A stretch of 64,000 bases of DNA from Pseudomonadota bacterium (GCA_023423935.1 JAFAEQ010000003.1:62001-126000); one strand, 5' to 3'. Counted from the first letter of the stretch, positions 26,478 through 35,371 are shown. The notes: generated by a model not told the origin, from the letters alone. Numbers and translations are program-made.

Positions 26478-28094
26478 TCAGGGCGTCGGTTGCACGACCA
26501 GCTGGGTCGCGCCTGCAATGAACAGCGTCTTGCCATCGAAACTGAGTGTCATGCGCAGGTTGGATCCGGGCAGGCCCGCAAGCGCGATGGTACTGGTCGC
26601 GGTGTAATCGCCACCCTCTTTCGTTGCCGAGATATCGAACACGAGCACGGCGTTCGCAGCAGTGTCGTACGTGTACGCACGCTTACCGTCCGGCGAAATC
26701 GCAACGGCTGCCGTCGTCTCCGGAATCAAGCCCTGCAGGACCAGTGCTGCGTTGTACACCCTGCGGCCGGCCAGAATCAGCCGCGACACGTTGCGGTCGA
26801 GTACGGGCGGCACCGAGTTCTGCATGATCGCAAGACCGGTGGCTGAAATCGTACCGGTCGACGCATCTGCGATGAGGACGGACGGCGCCGCCGTCAGCGA
26901 GGGATCGCCCTGGGTCAGCGCCACGATTGCGCCGTTGCCCGAAATGCCAGGCGTGGCATTGATGAGCGCGCCCTCCAGCTTGGCCAGCGTACCGGTCGCG
27001 ACATCGTAGTCGTAGAGCGGCGTGGCTGTAGCGCCTTGCGCGGCGGTGATCGTTGCACGGTTTACATTGTTGACCACGATGTTCTTGAGCGTGGCACCCT
27101 CCGCCAGCGTGGGCGCATCGATGGCCGTGCCGGCAGTCAGGGTGACCGGATCCACGGGAATCAGCTGAGTTGTGTTGATCACCAGCAGCTGCGCGCCATC
27201 CGTCGTCAACGCGAAGTCGCGCAGATTGGGTACGGCAAGGACGGTGGGCGGGTCGAGGGCGCCATTGTTCTGGGCATAACGAAGAATCTCGCCGCCGTTC
27301 GCATCGGTGCCGACGAGGAGCGCGCCGTGCTGCGCATCGTAGATCACGTTACGCGCCGTAGTGACGGTATCCGGATAAGCGAACGTTCCAGCCGCGAATG
27401 TGACCGGATCGAGTGCAATCAGGGTGGCGCTGCTCGCTATTGGGCCCTGATGAGTCGGGACGTCGATCGCCACCGGATAAGTGCCGGCCGCCAGCGCCGG
27501 GTAGGTCGCATGAATTTCGGTATCGCTGACGACCCTCACGTCTGTCGCCGCCACATCGCCGAAACGGACAGCGCCGATTGTGAAGCCCCCGAAACCCAGG
27601 CCGCGGATAACGGCAAGATCCGACACGCCGGCGGTCGCGACATTCGGTGCGACCTGTCTCACGGCCGGGGACACCTGATAGCTCACCTTCATGGTGGTCG
27701 AGGCGCCCGCCTCGAGCCGGCTGCAGGTGGTGTCCGCGCAGAAGTATCCCGTGGCTGCGATCGTCGTCGAGAAAACACCGCCGCCGAGCGAGCTGGGCGC
27801 GCTGGGCGTAATGGTGATCTGAGCGGTGTTGCCGCTGATCGTGCTGGTGACGTTGTCCACGCCGCGACCGCTGAAGGTGAGCGCGATGTTGGCGGCGCCC
27901 TCGCTCAGGGTCGCTGTGATCACCTGCGGAGCGGGTGTCGCGGCATCGGGCGCCGCAGCGGAGAACGATATTTCCTGCGTCGAGAACGCAATGGAACGTG
28001 AGCCTTGATCATTGCCGCCGCCACTGGAACAGGCGGCGAGCGATAGAAGCAATGCGACGCCGGCTATGCGGCGCGCACCGTGGAGGTGATGCAC
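26478..28094 (-). CDS. Large lipoprotein with TIG-like domain and beta-propeller-like repeats
   Basis: Encodes 538 residues. The lipoprotein signal ends in the lipobox LAAC near residue 22, followed by SSGGG. An IPT/TIG-like immunoglobulin segment (VRQVAPNVATAGVSDLAVIRGLGFG) sits around 145-215. The second half holds repeated strands with ISPDGKRAYTYD and SFDGKTLFI, typical of YVTN/WD-like propellers. It is probably anchored in the outer membrane and paired with the barrel protein encoded 22 bases downstream. The function is unknown; adhesion or surface display is possible. Confidence 0.75.
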   Translation of the reverse strand: MHHLHGARRIAGVALLLSLAACSSGGGNDQGSRSIAFSTQEISFSAAAPDAATPAPQVITATLSEGAANIALTFSGRGVDNVTSTISGNTAQITITPSAPSSLGGGVFSTTIAATGYFCADTTCSRLEAGASTTMKVSYQVSPAVRQVAPNVATAGVSDLAVIRGLGFGGFTIGAVRFGDVAATDVRVVSDTEIHATYPALAAGTYPVAIDVPTHQGPIASSATLIALDPVTFAAGTFAYPDTVTTARNVIYDAQHGALLVGTDANGGEILRYAQNNGALDPPTVLAVPNLRDFALTTDGAQLLVINTTQLIPVDPVTLTAGTAIDAPTLAEGATLKNIVVNNVNRATITAAQGATATPLYDYDVATGTLAKLEGALINATPGISGNGAIVALTQGDPSLTAAPSVLIADASTGTISATGLAIMQNSVPPVLDRNVSRLILAGRRVYNAALVLQGLIPETTAAVAISPDGKRAYTYDTAANAVLVFDISATKEGGDYTATSTIALAGLPGSNLRMTLSFDGKTLFIAGATQLVVQPTP

Positions 28095-28266
28095 TTGCTC
28101 TCCCTTCAGCTTGTGGCGCGCTCGCGACGCGGCCGGTCGTGTCGCACTGGCGTCGTGTGTCGAAGCATGTTCTTCGCGCGCGCAGTGGACGGGCGATGGT
28201 TACGTCGCCAAGCTTAACGCAGGCTGTATGTGGGCGACCAGCCGCTACGGGGAATTAACCAAAGCT

Positions 28267-29277
28267 TCAGTGCGAGTCGGCGGTCTGCATGCGATCAGTT
28301 GATTTTTTGCGGCCGACGAGCGAACTGCGCAGCCCGTCCATGAATCGGCGCCATGAACTGCCGCGCGGGCGGGCCGGCAAGCCCAGCTTTTCGCGCATGG
28401 CTTCGAAAATCAGATCGGGAACGCTCACGTTGCAGGCCTTCTCCAGGCCCTGAAAGCCCGGCGAGGAATTTGCCTCGCATACGCGGTATCCACTTTCGTC
28501 GAACAGGATGTCGACACCGGCCACATCCAGTCCGAGCACCTGGGTCACTCGCACCGCGAGTTGTGCCATCTCATCGGGCAAGTCGAAGCGCGTACCGATG
28601 CCCCCGAGTGAAATGTTCGATTTGAAGCTGCCATCCGCCGACTTGCGCTCCATCGCGGCCACGGCGCGGCCATTCACGACGAGCACACGCACGTCGCGCC
28701 CATGACTCGACTTGATGTACTGCTGAAAGATGAAGTCGGCTCCGGGATTCGCGCCATCGAGCAGATTGGCCAGGTCGTTGAACTGTTCGCGATTGGCACA
28801 CAGCAGAACACCGTTACCACGCGTGCCCTTGAGTGTTTTCACGACCACGGGAAATCCCAGCTCGCGCTCGACCACGCTCACATCGACCGGAAACTTTCCC
28901 AGAATCGTCTTCGGAATCGGCAGCCCTGCTGCGGAGACGATCTGCAGGGTCTGCAATTTATCCGCGACGGCTTCGATGGCCGCAGGCCCGTTCAGCATCG
29001 CGACGCCCTGGCGTTCGAAATGTCGCAACACCGCGAGCGTGAAGTAGCTGGTCTCGCTGCCCGTACGCGGAATGATCAGGTCCGGCTTCGGCAAGGTGCG
29101 CCCACGATAGATTGCCGACCAGTTGTGATCCGAGTCGACGATCAGATCGAAATCGCGGGGCTGCAGCACCTGCAACTCGATGCCGGCTTTGAATGCGGTC
29201 TGCTGGAAGCGCACGACTTCTGCGGCTTCCGGAACGTCGGGTGCGACCTCGCGATGGAACAGGAGCCAGCAGCGCAT
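28267..29277 (-). CDS. RimK-family ATP-grasp ligase
   Basis: Encodes 336 residues. The ATP-grasp layout is clear: a RimK-like N-terminal domain, LPIPKTILGKF, the ATP lysine in FPVVVKTLKGTRGNGV (P-loop-like), FIFQQYIKSSHGRDVRVLVV, and the metal-binding VCEANSSPGFQGLEKA. RimK homologues ligate glutamate or other amino acids to protein C-termini, peptides or cofactors. The C-terminal about 40 residues after LGLPARPRG are an added basic tail. AAGGAT lies just upstream of ATG 29277. It stands alone; no partner substrate gene is visible. Confidence 0.88.
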   Translation of the reverse strand: MRCWLLFHREVAPDVPEAAEVVRFQQTAFKAGIELQVLQPRDFDLIVDSDHNWSAIYRGRTLPKPDLIIPRTGSETSYFTLAVLRHFERQGVAMLNGPAAIEAVADKLQTLQIVSAAGLPIPKTILGKFPVDVSVVERELGFPVVVKTLKGTRGNGVLLCANREQFNDLANLLDGANPGADFIFQQYIKSSHGRDVRVLVVNGRAVAAMERKSADGSFKSNISLGGIGTRFDLPDEMAQLAVRVTQVLGLDVAGVDILFDESGYRVCEANSSPGFQGLEKACNVSVPDLIFEAMREKLGLPARPRGSSWRRFMDGLRSSLVGRKKSTDRMQTADSH

Positions 29278-29660
29278 AGGGATCCTTCAGATGGAAGATG
29301 AACGCGGGGAAGCATTGGACGTCCAGCAGAACGAATGCCGTGTCCTCCAGTTCCTCGACACGGCAAGGGAATGTCGAGGCGAGGCGACTCTAACAAGCCG
29401 CGGGTGAACGATCGGTCGAAGGGTGGATAGAAATCGGTTACATGACGAAGCAGTGCTTCGTCAATGAGCAATGAGTAATGAGCAGTGAGTAATGAGCAGT
29501 GAGTAATGAGTAGTGAGCAATGATTGGAGAGCAATGAGCAATGAGCAATGAGCAATGAGTAATGAGTAATGGACGGAGAGCAATGAGGTCAGCGCCATGC
29601 GCTGACCTTTCTTTCTTTCATTGCTCACTACTCATTGCTAATTACTCATTGCTCTCCAGC
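29278..29660. repeat. CAATGAG-type heptamer arrays in inverted orientation
   Basis: From about 29463 to 29580, heptamers of the CAATGAG/TAATGAG/CAGTGAG type run on the plus strand. From 29619 to 29655 their reverse complement runs (CATTGCTCACTACTCATTGC and on). Between them AGGTCAGCGC and GCGCTGACCT form an inner hairpin. The right arm supplies the last codons and stop of the DUF3106 gene. The stretch 29278-29460 is non-repetitive and holds the RimK gene leader. Confidence 0.85.
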
Positions 29661-30072
29661 GTTCGCGCAGGCGCTCACGCTGTTCCGGAGGCAGCTGCTG
29701 GAAACGCTTGAAGGCTTGGCGCAGACGATCTCGCTGCTCGGGCGGCAGTGAGCGGAATTCGCGGTAGCGCTCGCGAATGCGCTCGCGTCGTGCTTCGGGG
29801 AGCTGTTGCCATTGCTGAAAGCGTTCGCGCGCCTGCTGGCGCTGTTCAGGGGAGAGTTCCAGCCAGCGCGTCGCGCCCTCGGCCAGTCGGTGCTGACGTT
29901 CGGCGGGCAGCGAGCTCCACCGGTTCGCGAAGTTCCTCAGCACCTGTTGCTGATCGGCATTGAGTTGATTCCATTCGAGTCCGGCCTCAGCGGCGTGCGA
30001 GGGCAACGCGGCAGCTCCAGCCAATGCGCTTCCCATCAGCATCAGGAGCAACTGGCGTCTGTGCGGGCTCAT
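29638..30072 (-). CDS. DUF3106 protein with Pro-Glu-Gln repeats
   Basis: Encodes 144 residues with a signal peptide (MLMGSALAGAAALPSHAA). The mature chain is a string of short helical repeats with the core LPPEQRDRLRQAF or LSPEQRQQARERF, about six in tandem, as in DUF3106. Such secreted repeat helices are of unknown function. It is the last gene of the sigma-factor operon, overlapping the previous gene by four bases. The final residues RAMSN and the stop TAG are made from heptamer repeat sequence, so the original C-terminus may have been replaced. Confidence 0.85.
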   Translation of the reverse strand: MSPHRRQLLLMLMGSALAGAAALPSHAAEAGLEWNQLNADQQQVLRNFANRWSSLPAERQHRLAEGATRWLELSPEQRQQARERFQQWQQLPEARRERIRERYREFRSLPPEQRDRLRQAFKRFQQLPPEQRERLRERWRAMSN

Positions 30073-30356
30073 GGTTTCTCCTTCTGCGCTTTGTTCGCGC
30101 TGCGTTCGGGCTCTTTCTTGCCGGTATCCCTGGTGGTCGTTGCTTTGTCACCGCGGTCGAACCAGCTCCAGTCGTCCTTCTCGTCATCGAACTCCGTCAG
30201 ATATTCGAGAAAGGCTTCCTCGAGCACATCGGGCTCTGCGGCCCGTGTCAGCGCCGGCAGCGCGCCCAAGGCAACGGCCGCGGCGATCTGAACGCCCGTG
30301 AGCTCCGTGGTTGTCAGCGATCTGCGCTTACGTGCGCGCATTGACGTCATCACCAT
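30069..30356 (-). CDS. Small membrane-anchored or secreted acidic protein
   Basis: Up to 95 residues; ATG codons at 30356, 30350 and 30341 are all possible. A hydrophobic segment (VQIAAAVALGALPALTRAAE) follows a basic start, then an acidic part (LEEAFLEYLTEFDDEKDDWSWFD) and a charged Lys-rich tail. I do not recognise a family. It overlaps both neighbours (DUF3619 upstream, DUF3106 downstream by four bases), so it belongs to the sigma-factor operon. In related operons the gene in this position is also small and poorly conserved, as I recall. Confidence 0.65.
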   Translation of the reverse strand: MVMTSMRARKRRSLTTTELTGVQIAAAVALGALPALTRAAEPDVLEEAFLEYLTEFDDEKDDWSWFDRGDKATTTRDTGKKEPERSANKAQKEKP

Positions 30357-30693
30357 CGAGCCAGGCGTAGAACTCCATGTCTTCCAGCAGCTCGAGATCC
30401 TCGCTGTTCAACAGAAGCGTCATATCGTCGGCGGAAGCAGTCGAGGTCGGCAGGGTGCGTTGCTGTCTCAAGCCCGGAACGACTACGAACGCGGTCACGG
30501 CGGCTGCCGTCGCAAGCCCGGCCAATGGCAGCCAGACACGGTATCTGCGTTGAGTGTCTGCGCCTTCGAGTGCCGCATGACGCGCCTGCGTGAGTCGCGA
30601 GCGAATGCTGCCGTCGAGCTCTGCGACGCTTTCGTCGAACAGTGCTTTGCTGCGCTGCTCGAATGCTGTCCTGGAATTCTCTTCGCTCACCAT
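30328..30693 (-). CDS. DUF3619-like membrane protein, possible anti-sigma partner
   Basis: About 121 residues from ATG 30693, which lies inside the sigma-factor stop region (overlap of 7 bases). The open frame reaches 31365 but that part is a shadow of the sigma gene. It has a basic helical N-terminus (FEQRSKALFDESVAELDGSIRSRL), one membrane helix (LPLAGLATAAAVTAFVVVPGL, about 54-74) and an acidic tail. DUF3619 proteins follow ECF-type sigma genes and may be membrane anti-sigma factors, but that is inferred from position. Confidence 0.8.
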   Translation of the reverse strand: MVSEENSRTAFEQRSKALFDESVAELDGSIRSRLTQARHAALEGADTQRRYRVWLPLAGLATAAAVTAFVVVPGLRQQRTLPTSTASADDMTLLLNSEDLELLEDMEFYAWLDGDDVNART

Positions 30694-31301
30694 GTGTCTC
30701 CCAGTCGCTGGCGCAGGGTGTGCACTGCGCGGGAATAGTGGGTCTTCACGCTGCCCTCGGAGCAGCCCATGGCGCTTGCCGTCTGTGCGACATCCAGTCC
30801 TTCGAAGTTTCTGAGCATGAACGCCTGCTGTTGTCGCTGCGGCAATTCGGCAATGCATTGCTCCAGGCGATGCATGGCCTCGTGCGCCATCAGTCGTTCG
30901 ACTTCGCCGGGTTGATCGGCGGGTGCATTGTCCTGAGGGTCCGCCGAATCGTCCTGATCGAAGCCCGGCAGCCAGGCGAAGATGCGATTGCGGGTCTGGC
31001 GCCGACGCTGACCATCGCGAATGCGGTTCTGGAGTATCCGGTAAAGCAGGGGCGCCCACTCGGCGCTCGGCCGGTGGGCATAGCCGTGCGCGAGTTTCAG
31101 CATCGCGTCCTGAACCGCATCGAGCGCGTCCTCGTCGTTGCGTAGCCCGATGCGCGCGATGCGAAACGCCCGCCGTTCGACATCGGCCAGAAACCGCTCC
31201 AGGTCGCGATTCTGCAGAAGCAGTTCTCCTTGCGAATGACGCCGCATGTCCGATTCTTCTTGCGGCACGTGCGGCTCGAGCGTAGCAGACAGGTTTGGCA
31301 T
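30687..31301 (-). CDS. RNA polymerase ECF-type sigma factor
   Basis: Encodes 204 residues if started at 31301; ATG 31247 would remove 18 weakly conserved residues. Region 2 (NDEDALDAVQDAMLKLAHGY) and region 4 (LPQRQQQAFMLRNFEGLDVAQTASAMGCSEGSVKTHYSRAVHTLR, a helix-turn-helix) are both present. It heads an operon with DUF3619, a small gene and DUF3106, all with overlapping ends. The stimulus is unknown. I see no target promoter motif that I can call with confidence. Confidence 0.92.
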   Translation of the reverse strand: MPNLSATLEPHVPQEESDMRRHSQGELLLQNRDLERFLADVERRAFRIARIGLRNDEDALDAVQDAMLKLAHGYAHRPSAEWAPLLYRILQNRIRDGQRRRQTRNRIFAWLPGFDQDDSADPQDNAPADQPGEVERLMAHEAMHRLEQCIAELPQRQQQAFMLRNFEGLDVAQTASAMGCSEGSVKTHYSRAVHTLRQRLGDTW

Positions 31302-31428
31302 GGATAGCGCTGGGCCTGGTTCCTGAGACGCTCAACGCAAGCCGGCCCCGGCGGTTGACAGGCACTCAGAGATTTTCGATGGGAGGAGTCGGCGGGGCCT
31401 TCGGAATGCGGGCCGCGCTGGTATTCTG

Positions 31429-32592
31429 ATGCTCATGACCATAGAAGGTGAAAGCGCGGGCGATGTCCTGACCGGTGCCGTGGTGGCACGCACGGTGGAA
31501 GGACGAAAGACGGGAGAGGCGCATGCTCCCACCGGACAGGGCAGATGCCTCAATTGCGGCGCCCAGGTGTCGGGCGCGTATTGCTCGGCGTGCGGCCAGG
31601 CAGTGCATCTTCATCGCACCTTGAGCTCGATCGGCCATGACATTCTGCACGGCGTCTTTCATTTCGAGGGCAAGGTGTGGCGGACCCTGCCGGAGCTGTT
31701 CTTTCATCCCGGCCGCCTGACGCGCCGGTACATCGACGGCGAGCGTGTGAAGTTCGTCTCGCCGATGGCCCTGTATCTGTTCACCGTGTTTCTGATGTTC
31801 GCCGTTTTCGGAATGATCGGCGGCCCGTTCTTTCACGGGGACACGAATACGAACCTGGTCCGTCAGGATCAGACGCCTCGGACGAAGGAAAGCCTCGCCG
31901 AAGGAATCCAGGAGCTGGATGCCGAGATCGCAGAGACGCAGGCGAAACTCGCTGCGCCCGATCTGTCGGAGGAAGCACGCGCAGATCTCGAATCGGATCT
32001 GAAAGCAACGCAGGTCGCGCGCGATGGATTGGCCGCCGTGGCTGCGGGCGACGTGAGCAAGCTCATCGCAGGCAAAGAGTCCTCCGCGACCGACGAAAAG
32101 TCAGACGGTAAAGGACAGCTCTTCTCCGATGACATCAAGGTGAACAGCGGCAGCAAGGTACTGGATGAACGTCTCTCCGCGGGTCTCAGGGACGTCAGAG
32201 ACAACCCCAAGTTCCTGCTCTACAAGCTCAAGACCAACGGCTACAAATTCTCCTGGGCCCTCATTCCCCTGAGTCTGCCATTCATGTGGCTGCTGTTCTT
32301 CTGGCGCCGCGACGTGCATCTCTACGATCACGCCATCTTTGTCACGTACTCGATCACCTTCATGATGCTGCTGCTGGTCATCGTGAGCGTTCTCGGCGCG
32401 CTGCACGTCAGCGGCGGGCTGCTCAGCCTCGCCTTCTTCATCGTCCCGATCCACATGTACAAGCAGCTGCGCGGAACCTACCAGCTCTCGCGCATCGGCG
32501 CCTTCGGCCGGCTGATCTTTCTGCTGATTTCCGCCCTCATCGTACAAAGCATCTTCGCCGTCATGCTGGTTGCATTGGGCGTGATGGGATAA
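31429..32592 (+). CDS. DUF3667-type membrane protein with zinc ribbon
   Basis: Encodes 387 residues. A zinc-ribbon CLNCGAQVSGAYCSACGQ lies near residues 40-57. It is followed by the family segment FEGKVWRTLPELFFHPGRLTRRYIDGERVKFVSPMALYLFTVFL, where the first membrane helix starts. A soluble insertion of about 120 residues (acidic, with a coiled-coil part) precedes four more helices in the last third. The family function is unknown. The gene diverges from the sigma operon, and its stop codon is followed within five bases by a CAATGAG-type array. Confidence 0.82.
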   Translation: MLMTIEGESAGDVLTGAVVARTVEGRKTGEAHAPTGQGRCLNCGAQVSGAYCSACGQAVHLHRTLSSIGHDILHGVFHFEGKVWRTLPELFFHPGRLTRRYIDGERVKFVSPMALYLFTVFLMFAVFGMIGGPFFHGDTNTNLVRQDQTPRTKESLAEGIQELDAEIAETQAKLAAPDLSEEARADLESDLKATQVARDGLAAVAAGDVSKLIAGKESSATDEKSDGKGQLFSDDIKVNSGSKVLDERLSAGLRDVRDNPKFLLYKLKTNGYKFSWALIPLSLPFMWLLFFWRRDVHLYDHAIFVTYSITFMMLLLVIVSVLGALHVSGGLLSLAFFIVPIHMYKQLRGTYQLSRIGAFGRLIFLLISALIVQSIFAVMLVALGVMG

Positions 32593-32596
32593 CGGG

Positions 32597-32697
32597 TAAT
32601 GAGCAATTAGTAATGAGTAATGAGCAATGAGTAATTGGGAAGAGGAATACGCAAGCCTTCTTCCATTGCTCATTACTCACTGCTCATTACTAATTTT
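32597..32697. repeat. CAATGAG-type heptamer hairpin between convergent genes
   Basis: TAATGAG, CAATTAG, TAATGAG, TAATGAG, CAATGAG and TAATTGG follow one another from 32598. The reverse complement runs from 32664 to 32697. A short loop with its own inner stem (GAAGAGG and CCTTCTTCC) lies between. It follows both gene ends directly (32592 and 32700) and would act as a bidirectional hairpin in RNA. Confidence 0.85.
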
Positions 32698-32699
32698 CC

Positions 32700-34547
32700 T
32701 CATCTGTATCCCTTCGCCTGCAGCGAGAACAGGTGGGCGTAGTGGCCGTTCAGGCGCATCAGTTCTTCGTGGTTGCCGTGTTCGATGATGCGGCCGTCCT
32801 GGAGGACGACGATCTGGTCGGCCATGCGGACGGTGGAGAAGCGGTGCGAGATCAGGATCGCGATGCGGCCCTGCGTGAGTGCGCGGAAGTGTTCGTAGAT
32901 GGTCGCTTCAGCAGCGGCGTCCATGGCGGCGGTGGGTTCATCCAGCACCAGAATGTCGGCACGTGATCTCATGAAGGCCCGCGACAACGCAATTTTCTGC
33001 CATTGACCGCCTGAGAGCTCGCGCCCGTCGTTGAACCATTTGCCGAGCGGCGTGTGGTAGCCGGCGGGGAGTGATTCGACGATCGGTGTCGCCATGCCTT
33101 TCTCGCCGGCTTCGCGCCAGCGTTCCTCATCCTCGAAATATTGCACATCGCCCGCGCCGATGTTCTCGCCCAGGAGCAACTGATAGCGCGCGAAGTCCTG
33201 AAAGATCACTCCGATGCGATCGCGCAGTGCGGCTTCATCCCAATCCTGCAGGTCCTGACCGTCGAGCAGGATGCGACCGGAGGTCGGCCGATAAAGTCGT
33301 GTCAGCAACTTGATGAGCGTGGTCTTGCCCGAGCCGTTTTCGCCGACGAGGGCCAGCGACTGTCCCGGCTTGATGTGAAGGTTCACATCGACGAGCGTCG
33401 GCGTTTCCGCGCCGGGATAGCTGAAGCCGACATGCTCGAAGCGAATGCCGTCGTTAGGCACGGGGCCGCGCACGACATCGCCGCGCGCCGCGTCGACCGG
33501 CTCTTCGAGATAGTCGTAGAGCGTCGAGAGATACAGATTGTCTTCGTACATTCCGCCGATGGCGGAGAGAATCGCCGAGACCGCGGACTGGCCCTGACGA
33601 AAGAGCATCAGGTACATGGTCATCTGACCGAGCGTGATGCGAGTGGCGATTGCCGACAAAGCAATCCATGCATAAGCGCCGTACAGCGCCGCAGTGCCGA
33701 TCAGGCCGAGAAAGAATCCCCACGTATCGCGACGGATCGTGAGGTTGCGGTCTTCCTGATAGAGCTTCTCGAAGATCCGGCGGTAACGCTCGAGGAACAG
33801 CGGTCCGAGTCCGAAGAGCTTCACTTCCTTCACGTGATCTTCGCGCGCCAGCAGCGTCTCGAGATATAGCTGCATGCGTGTTTCCGGCGAACGCCACAGG
33901 AACAACCGGAATGCGACGCCCGAGAAGCGCGCTTCGGCGAGGAACGCGGGCAATCCTGCGAGGATGAGCACGAGCACCGCCCAGGGCGAGAACTGAATCA
34001 GCAAGGTGGCATAGCTGATGAGCGAGACTGCGTTTTGCAGCAAGCCGAACGTACGTACGACGAGCGAGAGGGGGCGACTGGAGGCTTCTCGCCGGGCACG
34101 GATGAGCTTGTCGTAGAACTCGGAGTTCTCGAAATGTGCGAGATCCAGCGTGAGCGCCTTTTCCAGGATCATCACGTTCACACGTTGGCCGAGCTGCGCG
34201 CGCAGCAGCGACTGACACAACGACAAGCCTCGTTGCGCACCTGCCAGCGCGGCGACCAGCAATCCTTCGCTTACGACCAGAACGAGTGCGCGCGATGTGC
34301 GCGCTGCCTGCTCCGCACCGCCCGATTGGATCGCGGCGACGACGGCATCGACGATCAAGGATCCGACGTAGGCGATTGCGGCGGGCAATGCACCCGCAAT
34401 GAGCGTGAGGATGGCGAACGCGATACTGAGTGGACGGCTCGTTGTCCACACCAGCTGCAAGGCGCGGCGGCTATAGCCGAACACGCCCAGAAAGCCGCGG
34501 GCGAGCTCAGGCTTGTCGGTGGTTTGACGAGGATGATGCGGGCTCAT
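32700..34547 (-). CDS. ABC exporter, fused membrane and ATPase domains
   Basis: Encodes 615 residues: a six-helix ABC membrane domain (about 30-340) and a nucleotide-binding domain with Walker A GENGSGKTT near 399-407, signature LSGGQWQKIALSRAF near 512 and Walker B ILVLDEPTAAMD near 534. This is the half-transporter layout of MsbA-like or peptide/lipid exporters. It would work as a homodimer in the inner membrane. No substrate, peptidase or partner gene is adjacent. It converges on the DUF3667 gene and diverges from the small gene at 34679. Confidence 0.92.
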   Translation of the reverse strand: MSPHHPRQTTDKPELARGFLGVFGYSRRALQLVWTTSRPLSIAFAILTLIAGALPAAIAYVGSLIVDAVVAAIQSGGAEQAARTSRALVLVVSEGLLVAALAGAQRGLSLCQSLLRAQLGQRVNVMILEKALTLDLAHFENSEFYDKLIRARREASSRPLSLVVRTFGLLQNAVSLISYATLLIQFSPWAVLVLILAGLPAFLAEARFSGVAFRLFLWRSPETRMQLYLETLLAREDHVKEVKLFGLGPLFLERYRRIFEKLYQEDRNLTIRRDTWGFFLGLIGTAALYGAYAWIALSAIATRITLGQMTMYLMLFRQGQSAVSAILSAIGGMYEDNLYLSTLYDYLEEPVDAARGDVVRGPVPNDGIRFEHVGFSYPGAETPTLVDVNLHIKPGQSLALVGENGSGKTTLIKLLTRLYRPTSGRILLDGQDLQDWDEAALRDRIGVIFQDFARYQLLLGENIGAGDVQYFEDEERWREAGEKGMATPIVESLPAGYHTPLGKWFNDGRELSGGQWQKIALSRAFMRSRADILVLDEPTAAMDAAAEATIYEHFRALTQGRIAILISHRFSTVRMADQIVVLQDGRIIEHGNHEELMRLNGHYAHLFSLQAKGYR

Positions 34548-34678
34548 CGCGCTCGGCGCACCTTGCCCGACGATGCGAGGACAATTTTTCGCAGAGGTGC
34601 GACGTCCGACAATGCGTGGCGATTGCCTTGCCGGGAGTCGGGGCAGAGAATCAGGGCTGGTGACATGTCGGGTAATGT

Positions 34679-35176
34679 ATGAGCAATCCCAAGGATCCCA
34701 AGGATCCTAACCCGCCGAAGAGCTCCAACGAGCCCACCGCCGTAGGCACGCAGGGGAGCAATAAACGCTCGGGACGTGTGACGCACGACTCGCGCGGCAA
34801 TCCTGTGTGGGAATGGCAGCTCGAGACAGGCGTCTACAGCCGCGACATGAGCACACAGAAGCTGAAAAAGCTCGACCTTGGGGAATTGTCGATCGCTGAA
34901 ACCGCCAAGCACAAACGGCCCGACGGGCTCGAAGAGCCCAAACAGCAAGAGCCGTTGCCCGGTGGGGGCTTCAACCCCTATGACAATGCAGCAGCTCCAG
35001 CGAAAGGCGCGGGCGGTGGATTCAATCCTTACGACAACGCTCGCTCGCTCGGCAACAAAGTGCGTCCGGCACAGCCTGCACCCGCGCCGGCTCGCAAACC
35101 GACCGATCTGCGAAAGCTCGATGAATGGGTGAAGCTGAAGAAGCGGTTGGCCGAGAAGAAGGACGAGGACGAATAG
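34679..35176 (+). CDS. Conserved hydrophilic protein with duplicated GGGFNPYDNA
   Basis: Encodes 165 residues and is highly hydrophilic and probably disordered. The middle holds RVTHDSRGNPVWEWQLETGVYSRD, a stretch I recall from beta- and gammaproteobacterial hypothetical proteins. GGGFNPYDNA occurs twice (about residues 98-107 and 113-122), and the C-terminus is Lys/Glu-rich. There is no signal peptide. It is divergent from the ABC exporter. Function unknown; the repeated NPYDN element could be a short interaction motif. Confidence 0.75.
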   Translation: MSNPKDPKDPNPPKSSNEPTAVGTQGSNKRSGRVTHDSRGNPVWEWQLETGVYSRDMSTQKLKKLDLGELSIAETAKHKRPDGLEEPKQQEPLPGGGFNPYDNAAAPAKGAGGGFNPYDNARSLGNKVRPAQPAPAPARKPTDLRKLDEWVKLKKRLAEKKDEDE

Positions 35177-35244
35177 CCGGAGGACTCAGCCAGTGCGCTG
35201 GCCAGCACTGAGTGATGCACGGAGAGATCCGGCGCTCAGGAGAC

Positions 35245-35262
35245 GTTCGACTGAAGTCGAAC
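35245..35262. repeat. Dispersed GTTCGACT-GA-AGTCGAAC element
   Basis: Third copy of the near-palindromic 18-mer also found at 24780 and 24979, again flanked by CCCACA. It lies in the otherwise gene-free stretch 35177-35371 between two convergent genes and would form a strong hairpin. Confidence 0.75.
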
Positions 35263-35371
35263 CCACAAAAGAATCGACAAAGAATCGACGTTCCCTTCTG
35301 GCACTCGCCTCTCAAAGACAAGGCTACCTGGTCCCAACTATTAGTCGGGACTGCTCAATGCTCCGGCGCAA

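Noticed and set aside
30694..31365. The N-terminal extension of the DUF3619 frame
   Set aside because: The extra about 220 residues are the sigma gene read in another frame; ATG 30693 fits the family.
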